The notes beneath the pieces are model-generated. The model was not told the DNA's origin and searched no databases. It worked only from the letters and a program-made list of their open reading frames with translations. The translations under genes and the position numbers were made by a program. Positions 46,532-54,624 of a DNA stretch of 64,000 nt are shown here, one piece after another. This DNA is from JBOGCH01 sp051656645 (lineage in GTDB: Bacteria; Bacteroidota; Bacteroidia; Bacteroidales; Marinifilaceae). Each line of letters begins with the position of its first letter. The first letter of the stretch is position 1. The stretch is taken from the NCBI GenBank assembly GCA_051656645.1, contig JBOGCH010000031.1:13049-77048 (forward strand), in the 5' to 3' direction.

Positions 46532-46859
46532 ACAATACATAACGCAACTTGAAAAAACAAGATACATTTTTATTTACATTTTTCAATACTTTATGTTGTA
46601 TATTTTCATATTTTATAAATAAAAATCTACATAAACCTACAAACATCGTAAACAACACACCCAATTACATCCATAAGCAACACTCCCCCCTCCCCCTCCT
46701 CACCATCTATACCCTATCTATATCCCATCTATATCTCCTTAGGGGTATAGGATATATATAGATAAGTACTCTTAAGTGAGCGGGAAATGGCAGGAAAGTA
46801 GCTTGTTAGAGCATCCACATAATTGGGCAATAGTACACAAATCCCATATAAGCATTTAA
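46532..46859. other. Intergenic region upstream of the ECF sigma gene
   Basis: About 330 bp, AT-rich next to the sigma gene, then a C/T-rich tract and the locus-4 hairpin at 46705-46763. No clear TTTG/TAnnTTTG promoter was found for the sigma gene and no RNA gene is seen. Confidence 0.5.
46705..46763. repeat. 11-bp-unit hairpin, locus 4 (weaker)
   Basis: Three phased 11-bp units start at 46705, 46716 and 46727 (ATCTATACCCT, ATCTATATCCC, ATCTATATCTC). The loop TTAGGGG lies at 46739-46745. The other arm, GGTATAGGATATATATAGAT to 46763, pairs imperfectly and has about two units; ACTCTTAAG follows at 46768. Period, G4 loop and the CTTAAGAG-like flank agree with loci 1-3, but pairing is weaker and AT-rich. 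It is preceded by a C/T-rich tract (46682-46700). Confidence 0.5.
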
Positions 46860-47129
46860 GATAACAAATATCACTCCAAAGGTTTTGAAATAGTAAGAGT
46901 ATCTTTGGATACTAAAAAAGGCGCTTGGACAAAGGCAGCACGAAAGCACGATATGAATTGGATTCATATATCTGCTTTAAAGGGATGGGATTATCCCGCA
47001 GGACAATTATATGGAATTCAATCCGTACCAATGGCATTTTTAATAGAGACTAATGGAGTTATTATAAAAAGTAATGTTCATACGAATGAACTATCTGTTG
47101 TTTTAGATTCATTATTTACAAACCAATAA
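46860..47129 (+). pseudogene. C-terminal fragment of a TlpA/ResA-like thioredoxin protein
   Basis: Reading from 46860, in frame with a TAA at 46857-46859, the product has KGFEIVRVSLDTKKGAW, then NWIHISALKGW and YGIQSVPMAFLIETNGVI, before the stop at 47127-47129. This is the second half of the thioredoxin fold of TlpA-type thiol:disulfide oxidoreductases, including the cis-proline (SVP). The N-terminal half with the CxxC redox motif is absent and no ATG start exists; only TTG at 46905 could start a 74-residue product. It is probably a deletion remnant lying next to the locus-4 hairpin. Confidence 0.75.
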
Positions 47130-47416
47130 TCATGTTGATTTCATAAAACGTCAAGAAATATTATTTCACACCACTTTTTACCAAGTGTCCACCACCACTC
47201 ACAATAAAAATATTACCACAGCCATCTACTTTTAAGATGACTATATTCTTTAAGCCACATCTGCATCACCAATTCTACCTTCTAGTTTTGCATCCGCTAA
47301 ACTATGCTTAACACCAACAAAGTATATATTCTTTGCTGTTTTATTACAATTGTACGTTATTAAAGTTCTGAAAATAGATCATTTACGACAGGCCATAGAA
47401 AAGTACAGATATAAAA

Positions 47417-47448
47417 AACGTCCTGTAAGCTTTCACTTACAGGACGTT
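47417..47448 (-). terminator. Terminator of tRNA-Ser
   Basis: Perfect 13-bp stem AACGTCCTGTAAG (47417-47429) and CTTACAGGACGTT (47436-47448) with a 6-nt loop, 12 bp after the tRNA 3' end, followed on the minus strand by TTTTT. Confidence 0.85.
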
Positions 47449-47460
47449 CCGCTTATTCAG

Positions 47461-47545
47461 CGGAGAGAGAGGGATTCGAACCCCCGGTACCTTGCAGTAC
47501 AACGGTTTTCAAGACCGCCGCATTCGACCACTCTGCCATCTCTCC
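47461..47545 (-). tRNA. tRNA-Ser (anticodon TGA)
   Basis: On the minus strand the cloverleaf starts GGAGAGATGGCAGAGTGG, has the anticodon loop CTTGAAA (anticodon TGA), a long class-II variable arm, the T loop TTCGAAT and the 3' acceptor strand TCTCTCC with discriminator G. The 7-bp acceptor pairs perfectly. CCA is not encoded. Length 85 nt fits tRNA-Ser. Confidence 0.96.
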
Positions 47546-47743
47546 CTTGCGAGTGCAAATATAGGGACAATTATTGATTGTGCAAGGGTTTTGGATTATT
47601 TTTTTTGATTTTTGTGTGATTATTTTCCTTGAAAGACCTACATTTGCTAGTAATACAGTTATTTCCAATACATTACATCTATATACTTTATACAACAATA
47701 AAAAAGTAGTATTTATACCTAAATATAGGAGGTGAAATTGTCG

Positions 47744-47751
47744 TAATTTTG
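47744..47751 (+). promoter_or_regulatory. Possible -7 element for the cysteate synthase-like gene
   Basis: TAATTTTG matches TAnnTTTG exactly, 30 bp before the ATG at 47782. No TTTG is found at the -33 distance. The AGGAGGTG at 47728-47735 is too far from the ATG to be its ribosome binding site. Confidence 0.4.
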
Positions 47752-47781
47752 TAACGGTATAATATTAATATTATCGAAACA

Positions 47782-49065
47782 ATGACAGAGTATATTCTTC
47801 AATCAAGATGTTGTGGGGCCCAGTTCGAGGATAAGATGTGGGAATTGGATTGTCCGCATAACGAAGAGGCATCTTTGATTTTTGCCAACTACGCAAAGAA
47901 ACAACTGGAGGTTAAAGATGAACTTCCGGGTTTATATAAGTTTGCCGATTGGTTGCCTATTTGTAAAACCCTAAAAGGATCGGGTGCGCCCGTTACTTAT
48001 AAGAGCGAGAAATTAGCTGCTCATTTAGGTTTATCCAATTTATATATCACCTTTAACGGTTATTGGCCGGAAAAAGGAGCATACATGAAAACTGGCGCTT
48101 TCAAGGAGTGCGAGGCTTATGCTGTATGTGCGCGTATTAATGAGAATGAGAATAAAAAGGTAATGGTAGTTGCTTCGGCAGGAAATACGGCACGTGCTTT
48201 TGCGCGCGTATGTTCTGAAAACAACATTCCGTTATTGCTTTGTATTCCTCAGGATTGCGCTAATGCCATGTGGAGTGCCGAACCATTAAATCCTTGCGTG
48301 AAGCTGGTTGTTACCGAAAAAGGTAGTGACTATTTTGATGCAATCAACTTGTCCAATATTATTTGTCAAATGGAGGAGTTCTATCCAGAAGGTGGTGCTA
48401 AGAATGTGGCTCGCCGTGATGGTATGGGAACCACTGTCCTATCGGCAGTAACTACCATTGGTCAGATTCCCGATTACTATTTCCAAGCTGTTGGAAGTGG
48501 AACCGGAGCTATTGCGGCATGGGAAGCTAACCGCCGTTTTATTTTGGATGGTCGTTTTGGTAAGAACTTAATGAAGCTTATGGTGTCACAAAATGCACCA
48601 TTCACACCAATGTACGATGCTTGGAAGCAGGATTCAAGAGCTATGCTTCCGTTAAATGATAACACGGCACGTGAGCAAGTGGAAGAAATTTGCGCTAAGG
48701 TACTTTCAAACCGTAAACCTCCGTATTCTATTAAAGGTGGTTTGTACGATGCATTGAAAGAGACGGACGGTGATATTCTTGTTGCTACGAATGACGAGGC
48801 GCTAGATGCGATGAATTTATTTAAGAAACTTGAAGGTAATGACATTGAACCGGCTGCAGGTATTGCACTAGCATCACTTATTCAAGCTGTTAATAACGGA
48901 CAGGTAGAAAAAGATAAGGTGATTATGCTTAACATTACAGGTGGTGGTATCAACCGTTTTAAACGTACACATAAGGTTACATACAAGGAGCCTGACGCTT
49001 GCTTCTCTATTTACGAGAAACCCGAAGTAATTCACCAAAAGATTAAAGAGCTGTTTAACTTCTAA
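47782..49065 (+). CDS. Cysteate synthase-like PLP-dependent enzyme (threonine synthase family)
   Basis: A 427-residue fold-type II PLP enzyme. The Schiff-base lysine is Lys108 in TGAFKECEA; ASAGNTARAFARV is the substrate loop and LNITGGGINRF the C-terminal glycine-rich site. The short Cys-containing N terminus (RCCGAQF...LDCPH) and the FADWLPICKTL, PVTYKSEKLA and NGYWPEKGAYMKTGAFKE stretch match, in my memory, cysteate synthase (L-phosphoserine plus sulfite gives cysteate) rather than canonical threonine synthase. In this phylum cysteate feeds sulfonolipid (capnine) synthesis. No capnine synthase is nearby, and a threonine synthase role remains possible. Monocistronic; terminator at 49087-49129. 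Confidence 0.7.
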   Translation: MTEYILQSRCCGAQFEDKMWELDCPHNEEASLIFANYAKKQLEVKDELPGLYKFADWLPICKTLKGSGAPVTYKSEKLAAHLGLSNLYITFNGYWPEKGAYMKTGAFKECEAYAVCARINENENKKVMVVASAGNTARAFARVCSENNIPLLLCIPQDCANAMWSAEPLNPCVKLVVTEKGSDYFDAINLSNIICQMEEFYPEGGAKNVARRDGMGTTVLSAVTTIGQIPDYYFQAVGSGTGAIAAWEANRRFILDGRFGKNLMKLMVSQNAPFTPMYDAWKQDSRAMLPLNDNTAREQVEEICAKVLSNRKPPYSIKGGLYDALKETDGDILVATNDEALDAMNLFKKLEGNDIEPAAGIALASLIQAVNNGQVEKDKVIMLNITGGGINRFKRTHKVTYKEPDACFSIYEKPEVIHQKIKELFNF

Positions 49066-49086
49066 GCATAACAGTTTTAAGATAAG

Positions 49087-49130
49087 AAAAACCTTATATT
49101 CCCATAAAGTGTGGAGTATAAGGTTTTTTT
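49087..49130 (+). terminator. Terminator of the cysteate synthase-like gene
   Basis: Stem AAAAACCTTATATTCC (from 49087) with GGAGTATAAGGTTTTT (from 49113), one G-T pair, 10-nt loop, ending in seven T then GTTTTATTTTT. Begins 22 bp after the stop. Confidence 0.88.
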
Positions 49131-49197
49131 GTTTTATTTTTTATTTTTCTTTGTACCGTAATTACAATACACCGTATATACGGAAAATACAATTAGC

Positions 49198-50508
49198 ATG
49201 GAAATACAATTAAAAAAGACCTTATTACGTTTCTTCTCACTTGACTTTTATTTCTCTGTACTGAGGAGGGATTGGCGTATTTCCACATTTATTACCGATG
49301 TTTTGTTAAAGGGATTAGCCTTTGTTGTTGTCACTACTTATAGGTTTGTTAAGGATGCCTGCGTAATGTCTGCATCGGCGCTTACCTTTTACTCCTCACT
49401 GGCTATTATTCCGCTGTGTGCTCTTTTGTTGGCTATTGCACGCGGGTTTGGGGTGTCGAAGATTATTGAAGAGGCTATACGCAAACAACAGTTCGCCGAT
49501 TCTCAGATAACGGAGTTTCTTATTGATTTTGCGAATAATGCACTTGAATTTACTAGAGGCGGATTAGTTACCGGTATTGGTATTATTTTATTAATGTGGG
49601 CGGTGATTAGGGCGTTTAGCAGTACCGAATTGGCCATGAATCAAATATGGCGTATTAGTCGGGGACGTACCATTTCAAGAAAAATGACGCAATACATGTC
49701 TATTATGTTTATTGCCACATTGCTCATCATTATCATTTGTACCATAAACGTATTCCTCACTACCAATTTACAAAGCTATTTAGGCGATCACAAAATACTT
49801 AACTTGGCCGGCGAGGCACTGATTCGTTTACTTAACATGCTACCCTATTTATTGGTATGGGTACTGTTTATTTTTATATACATGTTTATGCCCACAACAG
49901 CTGTAAGGTTTAAACATGCGTTTTGGGCGGGCGTAATTGCCGGTACAGCCTTTCAATTAATACAATGGGTATATATTCGTTTCCAGATAGGTGTAAGCAA
50001 TTACAACGCCATTTACGGTAGTTTAGCGGCATTGCCACTTTTATTGGTATGGATACAAATAAGCTGGTGCGTTGTTTTATGGGGAGCGGAATTATGCTAC
50101 ATTATGCGCAACCGACATGTTATGTTTAAGAATGAGGACGACCCAGATATCAGTTGGACGGAAAGTGTTACTATGGCTATTCGGATAATAGAGGCAATTT
50201 CTACAGAATTTAAAGCCGGAAATCCACCACCAACATTGACAGAACTAAGTAAGCGACTCAAAATTAACACAGGTAAATTGCGTATCGTTTTACAGCTTCT
50301 CATTAATAAAGGGATACTAATTGGCGTGAAGCTATCGTACGATGTACAATACTACCCGGCTTTGGATTTACATAACGTCTCTACCGCCAATTTAATTATA
50401 AAACTCTCCGAGCTGGATAAGGACTCCACACAAATGTGGAAACTGCGCGCTAAGGATGCAATTATACGCGAATTTAAGAAGGATACATTTTTAAAGGATA
50501 GTAATTAA
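49198..50508 (+). CDS. YihY/BrkB-family membrane protein
   Basis: A 436-residue integral inner-membrane protein of the YihY (BrkB-like) family, whose function is not established; members are often annotated as virulence factor BrkB or, wrongly, ribonuclease BN. About six helices are visible between residues 45 and 305, with the family motifs SASALTFYSSLAIIPL near 60-75 and YNAIYGSLAALPLLLVWIQI near 263-282. The C-terminal 130 residues are soluble and look like a winged helix (LTELSKRLKINTGKLRIVLQ), seen in the longer family members. It stands alone, with a bidirectional terminator after it. Confidence 0.88.
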   Translation: MEIQLKKTLLRFFSLDFYFSVLRRDWRISTFITDVLLKGLAFVVVTTYRFVKDACVMSASALTFYSSLAIIPLCALLLAIARGFGVSKIIEEAIRKQQFADSQITEFLIDFANNALEFTRGGLVTGIGIILLMWAVIRAFSSTELAMNQIWRISRGRTISRKMTQYMSIMFIATLLIIIICTINVFLTTNLQSYLGDHKILNLAGEALIRLLNMLPYLLVWVLFIFIYMFMPTTAVRFKHAFWAGVIAGTAFQLIQWVYIRFQIGVSNYNAIYGSLAALPLLLVWIQISWCVVLWGAELCYIMRNRHVMFKNEDDPDISWTESVTMAIRIIEAISTEFKAGNPPPTLTELSKRLKINTGKLRIVLQLLINKGILIGVKLSYDVQYYPALDLHNVSTANLIIKLSELDKDSTQMWKLRAKDAIIREFKKDTFLKDSN

Positions 50509-50552
50509 AAGTAAAAGGACATCAGCCTCATGGTTGATGTCCTTTTACTTTT
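50507..50552. terminator. Bidirectional terminator between convergent genes
   Basis: A 21-bp stem (50507-50527 with 50532-50552; core AAAGGACATCAGCC) with a TCAT loop and one G-T pair. It overlaps the end of the YihY gene and lies 10 bp from the stop of the convergent M81 peptidase gene; A-runs and T-runs serve both strands. Confidence 0.88.
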
Positions 50553-50562
50553 AAAGTCCTTG

Positions 50563-52113
50563 TTATTTCACAGCAGGAATAAAATGCACTTTAAAGCTTG
50601 GTGTTTTCATATCAGGATCCAACGGATACATTGGACGATTAATACGCTTGAATGGCAGTTTTAATAAATCCTGGTCCACTCCACCACGAGTTAAAGCCAT
50701 CATCCAGTCGCCACGCATATCGTATAGTTCCTCAGTTAAATAACCAAGTTTCACCATGATGATATCAGCTTTGCGTGGTTCAAAACCTAGATTAACAAAG
50801 TCACGCTCATAATGGAATCCTTTACGCAACTCGGTAACTATAATATGGATTGAACCGGTTTTAATTACCACTTCACGATTATTTGGGTTCTTTTCGTTGA
50901 TTGCAGTTACAGTACCGTCAATCATTACCGGCGGCGCATAACGCGCATCAACTGCAGCGCCGGCTGTGCCTTGCACTTTACCACCAATACCGGCAGCTAT
51001 GGCTTTCTTCACTAACTCAGGACCCGGAATTGAAGCATAAATCACCATTGGACCATTCTCCGATTTAAACTCCGGACGTTTTAACATCTCTGTCAATGTC
51101 CATGTTACATCGCCTGCACCACCCGCAGTTGGGTTGTCGCCCATATCACTAATAAAATATGGTTTCTTATCGCTTTTCAACGCGTTAGCTAAACACACCT
51201 CAAGCTCATCCGTTGGAGCTACAAACTCAAACTTGTCGCGCACACTCCAGAATAATTTTGCTAAATCCTTAGCCGATTTCTCAACCTGCTTTTTGTTATC
51301 GCCTGTCACCACTACTACAGCGTGATTACGCGGCTCATCAGCCCAAGCGTAGGAAATCCATATTGCAGCATCAATAACGCCGTCAAGCTTCTCTATTGGC
51401 TCGATAGCGGCATATAACGATTTACCAGGTTCTACACGTGTACTCGTTTTCTCTCCTGGCAAAAGGATTGGTACATTAACCCATGCTTTATAGGCTGGAC
51501 GTCCTTTCCCACTTTCTAGTCTATTTAATAAATTTGTTACGGCACGACGACGAGTAATATTACTATCCTCATGCGGTGACATACGGTAGCTTGTTATTAA
51601 ATCCGTATTTTTAGCCAAACGATGTGAAACACATCCGTGCGGATCCATACTTGTAGAAATAATAGGTTCAACACCTATTGCTTCGCGCACTCGCACAATG
51701 AAATCGCCTTCCGGATCATCTAGCCCCACAACGCTCATTGCGCCGTGAATATCTAAAAACAATGCATCGTAAGGAGCATTTTGTTTAAGCAGTTCTATAG
51801 TCTGTTTGGTTAATGACTCGTAACACTCTCTCGTTACAATACCTCCTGGGGTTGCACGAGAAACCATAGTGGGTAACCAAATAGCCTTTTGTCTAAGGAG
51901 AGAATCGGTGGAAAGAAAATCATAATTCTTAAATACCTCTTCCCCTTTTCTTACACGGAAAGCGCTTTCCTCCGTTTGTGCCGGAGAGAATGTACTACAT
52001 TCAATAGCTATTCCTGCAATCCCTACACGAGGCTTACGATTGTTTTGCGCAACGGCAACAGTGGCTGAGGCCAATAGTATCACCGTGGCTAAAAATAGTT
52101 GATAAGTTCTCAT
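50563..52113 (-). CDS. Exported M81/MlrC-type metallopeptidase
   Basis: A 516-residue protein with a signal peptide (about 1-22, ending ATVAVAQ) and an MlrC/M81 fold. The metal-site motifs of the family are visible: IAIECSTFSPAQ (about 34-45), LFLDIHGAMS (about 122-131), STSMDPHGC (about 153-161), and the C-terminal ISDMGDNPTAGGAGD. The founding member, microcystinase C, degrades linearised microcystin; most relatives have unknown peptide or amide substrates. This one is exported, so it would act on extracytoplasmic substrates. It is convergent with the YihY gene and separated from tRNA-Met by about 90 bp. Confidence 0.85.
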   Translation of the reverse strand: MRTYQLFLATVILLASATVAVAQNNRKPRVGIAGIAIECSTFSPAQTEESAFRVRKGEEVFKNYDFLSTDSLLRQKAIWLPTMVSRATPGGIVTRECYESLTKQTIELLKQNAPYDALFLDIHGAMSVVGLDDPEGDFIVRVREAIGVEPIISTSMDPHGCVSHRLAKNTDLITSYRMSPHEDSNITRRRAVTNLLNRLESGKGRPAYKAWVNVPILLPGEKTSTRVEPGKSLYAAIEPIEKLDGVIDAAIWISYAWADEPRNHAVVVVTGDNKKQVEKSAKDLAKLFWSVRDKFEFVAPTDELEVCLANALKSDKKPYFISDMGDNPTAGGAGDVTWTLTEMLKRPEFKSENGPMVIYASIPGPELVKKAIAAGIGGKVQGTAGAAVDARYAPPVMIDGTVTAINEKNPNNREVVIKTGSIHIIVTELRKGFHYERDFVNLGFEPRKADIIMVKLGYLTEELYDMRGDWMMALTRGGVDQDLLKLPFKRINRPMYPLDPDMKTPSFKVHFIPAVK

Positions 52114-52163
52114 TAGATTATTTTTATTGATTGTGTGGTAAAGATAATAAAAACCACGGAAAA

Positions 52164-52197
52164 TAAAAAAGAGACTGCCGTTGCCGACAATCTCTTT
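52164..52197 (-). terminator. Terminator of initiator tRNA
   Basis: Stem AAAGAGA (52168-52174) with TCTCTTT (52191-52197), extended inside by weaker pairs, followed on the minus strand by a T run. It starts 6 bp after the tRNA 3' end. Confidence 0.7.
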
Positions 52198-52203
52198 GAC
52201 TTG

Positions 52204-52275
<72 letters not shown>

Positions 52276-52365
52276 CTCTTTGCTAATACCTCTGTATTGC
52301 GAGTGCAAATATAGAGGGTTTTATTTAAACCTGCAACTATTTGCCCAATTATTTTCAATATTTTT

Positions 52366-53112
52366 TTAATAACCATTAAGCCATTCTTTAAAAGCGGCTA
52401 TTCTCTCCGCACTAACAATAACTTCAAATTCATCATCTACAGGTGGTTGCAGCGTAACTTTTATCCTACTTCCGGAAAACTTGCTCATTTCAACAATAGC
52501 ATTAATATTGATAATAAATTTTCTGTTTATACGGAAAAAGTACTTTGCATTAAGTCTCCCCTCAATAGAAGTGATAGTAGCGTCAATAGGAAATTTGCCA
52601 CCGGTAAAGGTGTAAAGGAACAAATATTTGCCATCGGCCATGAAATAGGCTATATCTTCGGCCTGGATTGTATGCAATTTATTTCCTACAGTTATAAGAA
52701 ATCTGCGCTGATAACCGCCATGTAAAGTAGCCTCTATCGGAGATGCGTTTTCATGTTGTGGCAAGAGCAACGATAATTTAGCCAAAGCTCGTAGCAAATC
52801 CTCCTCATTAAATGGTTTAAGTAGGTAATCTATGCCCTTATTTTTAAATGCCTCTAAAGCGTACTTATCATATGCCGTTGTAAAAATAACAGGACATTCA
52901 ATTTCAACTTTATCAAATATCATAAAGCTATCGCCATCGCCCAAATGGATATCCATAAAAATAACATCGGGCTTATTCTGTTGAAGCCATTCTACCGCAG
53001 AAACCACCGAGTCAGCGCTACCGCAAACTACAATTTCAGGACAAGCTTCAGATAGCATACTCTTTAATTGAGCAGCTGCCAATGGTTCATCTTCGACAAT
53101 AAATGCTTTCAT
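52366..53112 (-). CDS. LytTR-family response regulator without adjacent kinase
   Basis: A 248-residue response regulator: a receiver (about 3-118) with the acidic pocket VEDEP and phospho-acceptor Asp54 in VIFMDIHLGDG, and a C-terminal LytTR DNA-binding domain (about 150-247). It is close in layout to the regulator at 20519. No kinase gene touches it; the LytS-type kinase at 60806-62341, on the same strand beyond the third SusCD operon, is the natural candidate partner. It lies just downstream of the third SusCD operon but is separated from it by a terminator, so it is probably transcribed on its own. Confidence 0.9.
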   Translation of the reverse strand: MKAFIVEDEPLAAAQLKSMLSEACPEIVVCGSADSVVSAVEWLQQNKPDVIFMDIHLGDGDSFMIFDKVEIECPVIFTTAYDKYALEAFKNKGIDYLLKPFNEEDLLRALAKLSLLLPQHENASPIEATLHGGYQRRFLITVGNKLHTIQAEDIAYFMADGKYLFLYTFTGGKFPIDATITSIEGRLNAKYFFRINRKFIININAIVEMSKFSGSRIKVTLQPPVDDEFEVIVSAERIAAFKEWLNGY

Positions 53113-53163
53113 AAATTACGAGTTATAGGTTTTTGAGGCTACAGAGTACGAATATACGGCATT

Positions 53164-53202
53164 TTTACAAAAAAGTAAAGCCGCTCCTTCTCAGGAACGA
53201 CT
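53164..53202 (-). terminator. Terminator of the SusCD/zinc protease operon
   Basis: A 10-bp stem (AGCCGCTCCT 53179-53188 with AGGAACGACT 53193-53202, two G-T pairs), 4-nt loop, followed on the minus strand by TTACTTTTTTG. It begins 44 bp after the SusD stop. Confidence 0.75.
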
Positions 53203-53245
53203 CCACATGCAAAGATAGTTATTAATAGTCTAAACAAAATTAAAC

Positions 53246-54595
53246 TCAATTCAATAAGTCCGGATTGTTCGCTATAGCCTCTTTTGGAAAAGCTATCACA
53301 TAACGAGCATCATTTTCTTGTAGCTCTTTCGTTATGAAATCAAAGTTATCATCCATAAATACTTTGACAATCGACGGACGTGTGGTACGTCTTAAATCAT
53401 ACCATCGATGACCTTCAACTACAAATTCGCGCGCGCGCTCTTTTGCAATCTCTGCAATCAACTCTTGCTGACTCATTGCTTCCCACGTTGCTAATTTCGC
53501 ATTAAATAATGAAGATACCAAACGTTTCTCATTCAATATTTTTAAATTATTTACAGCTTCAGTCAAATTTCCAATATTTGCTGCTGCCTCCGCTGCAATA
53601 AGGTATGCCTCGGCAGCACGGAAAGTTACTTTACCTGTCGTTCCGTAAGGTTTATTTACTCCTAAGCGCGATGTAAAACATACTGTTAAACGTTTATCAC
53701 CATAAGCTCCATCAACCTTTGTCATATCAAAATTGCTTGACATAAACTCATCGGACATATAGAAATCATCCCAGAAAATAGAGCTAACAGCCATTTCCAA
53801 AGCAAGGATATTTTCCTTTGAATCATATCTCGATGGCACTACAGGTTTTTCTGCTGTTAAATCCTCTAGTTCCACACCCGGAATCAGTTGCTGTGCTGTA
53901 GCCAACGCTTCTTCCCAATTTGCCATATAGGTTAATACTCTTGCTTTAAAAGCTAAACCAGCTTGACGAGAAAACTGGAAACGTCGATTCGCTTCCTGTT
54001 TCTCTACTTCAATATATTTCAAACCTTCTGAGATATCTGCTAAAATCTGACTGTATACATCTGCAACACTTGCACGTTTAAACTCTTGGTTTACGTCAAT
54101 TTTTAGTTGCATCGGAATTCCTTTATCAGTAGCCGCTGTAGCAGCATTGTAAGGAACAGCATATAGGTTTAACAACTCAAAGTGAGCATAAGCACGTAAT
54201 AAGTACGCCTCACCAATCAGTTGCTCCTTCGTATCATCACCACCGTCATTCGTTGCCGAAGGTGCATCCTGTATTACCGAGTTGGCATAGAATATCACCT
54301 TATACATAGACGTCCATGGAAAGATAGGTGTAAGCGGATCACTGTTTGAGTCATCCCAACTTACAATTCCCATATACTCATTAAATGATAAACCAAAGTT
54401 GTCAGGAAGCATTTCATCACTTCGTACAGACAACAAATGTTTATGTGTTGGGAAACCTGCATAAGCAGCTGTTAATAATCCTCGAAATTCTTCAACCTCG
54501 TCAGGAATTACTTTCCCTGTTGGTTCAACATCAAGATAATTACATGATGAGAACAACAAAGCTGTTACTGAAAACAGATATATTAATTTTTTCAT
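53246..54595 (-). CDS. SusD/RagB-family surface lipoprotein (zinc protease locus)
   Basis: The lid component of the third uptake pair, 449 residues from ATG at 54595; an ATG two codons upstream (54601) is equally open, but MKKLIYLF is the usual signal start. The lipobox ALLFSSC gives Cys18, followed by NYLDVEPTGKVIP, the standard SusD beginning. TPR helices occupy about 30-240 and the C terminus has AYLIAAEAAANIG and EGHRWYDLRR. It is 29 bp after the SusC stop and ends the operon. The substrate is unknown; the metalloprotease in the operon suggests peptides. Confidence 0.92.
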   Translation of the reverse strand: MKKLIYLFSVTALLFSSCNYLDVEPTGKVIPDEVEEFRGLLTAAYAGFPTHKHLLSVRSDEMLPDNFGLSFNEYMGIVSWDDSNSDPLTPIFPWTSMYKVIFYANSVIQDAPSATNDGGDDTKEQLIGEAYLLRAYAHFELLNLYAVPYNAATAATDKGIPMQLKIDVNQEFKRASVADVYSQILADISEGLKYIEVEKQEANRRFQFSRQAGLAFKARVLTYMANWEEALATAQQLIPGVELEDLTAEKPVVPSRYDSKENILALEMAVSSIFWDDFYMSDEFMSSNFDMTKVDGAYGDKRLTVCFTSRLGVNKPYGTTGKVTFRAAEAYLIAAEAAANIGNLTEAVNNLKILNEKRLVSSLFNAKLATWEAMSQQELIAEIAKERAREFVVEGHRWYDLRRTTRPSIVKVFMDDNFDFITKELQENDARYVIAFPKEAIANNPDLLN

Positions 54596-54624
54596 TGACA
54601 TTCGTTTATTGGTTATAACTACGT

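Noticed and set aside
46905..47129. Functional 74-residue thioredoxin-like gene starting at TTG
   Set aside because: Homology continues upstream of the TTG to 46860 and the CxxC half is missing, so a truncated remnant is more likely.
47130..47416. Short protein-like minus-strand stretches (for example KVDGCGNIFIVSGGGHLVKSG near 47161-47240)
   Set aside because: Fewer than 30 codons between stops; resembles a beta-propeller repeat but cannot be separated from chance. Otherwise this gap shows nothing recognisable.
47782..49065. Plain annotation as threonine synthase thrC
   Set aside because: The family is shared, but the N terminus and motifs around Lys108 fit cysteate synthase better, so thrC was not assigned as the symbol.
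49320..50508. Ribonuclease BN function for the YihY-like protein
   Set aside because: The family is an integral membrane protein family; the RNase BN name came from an early misassignment.
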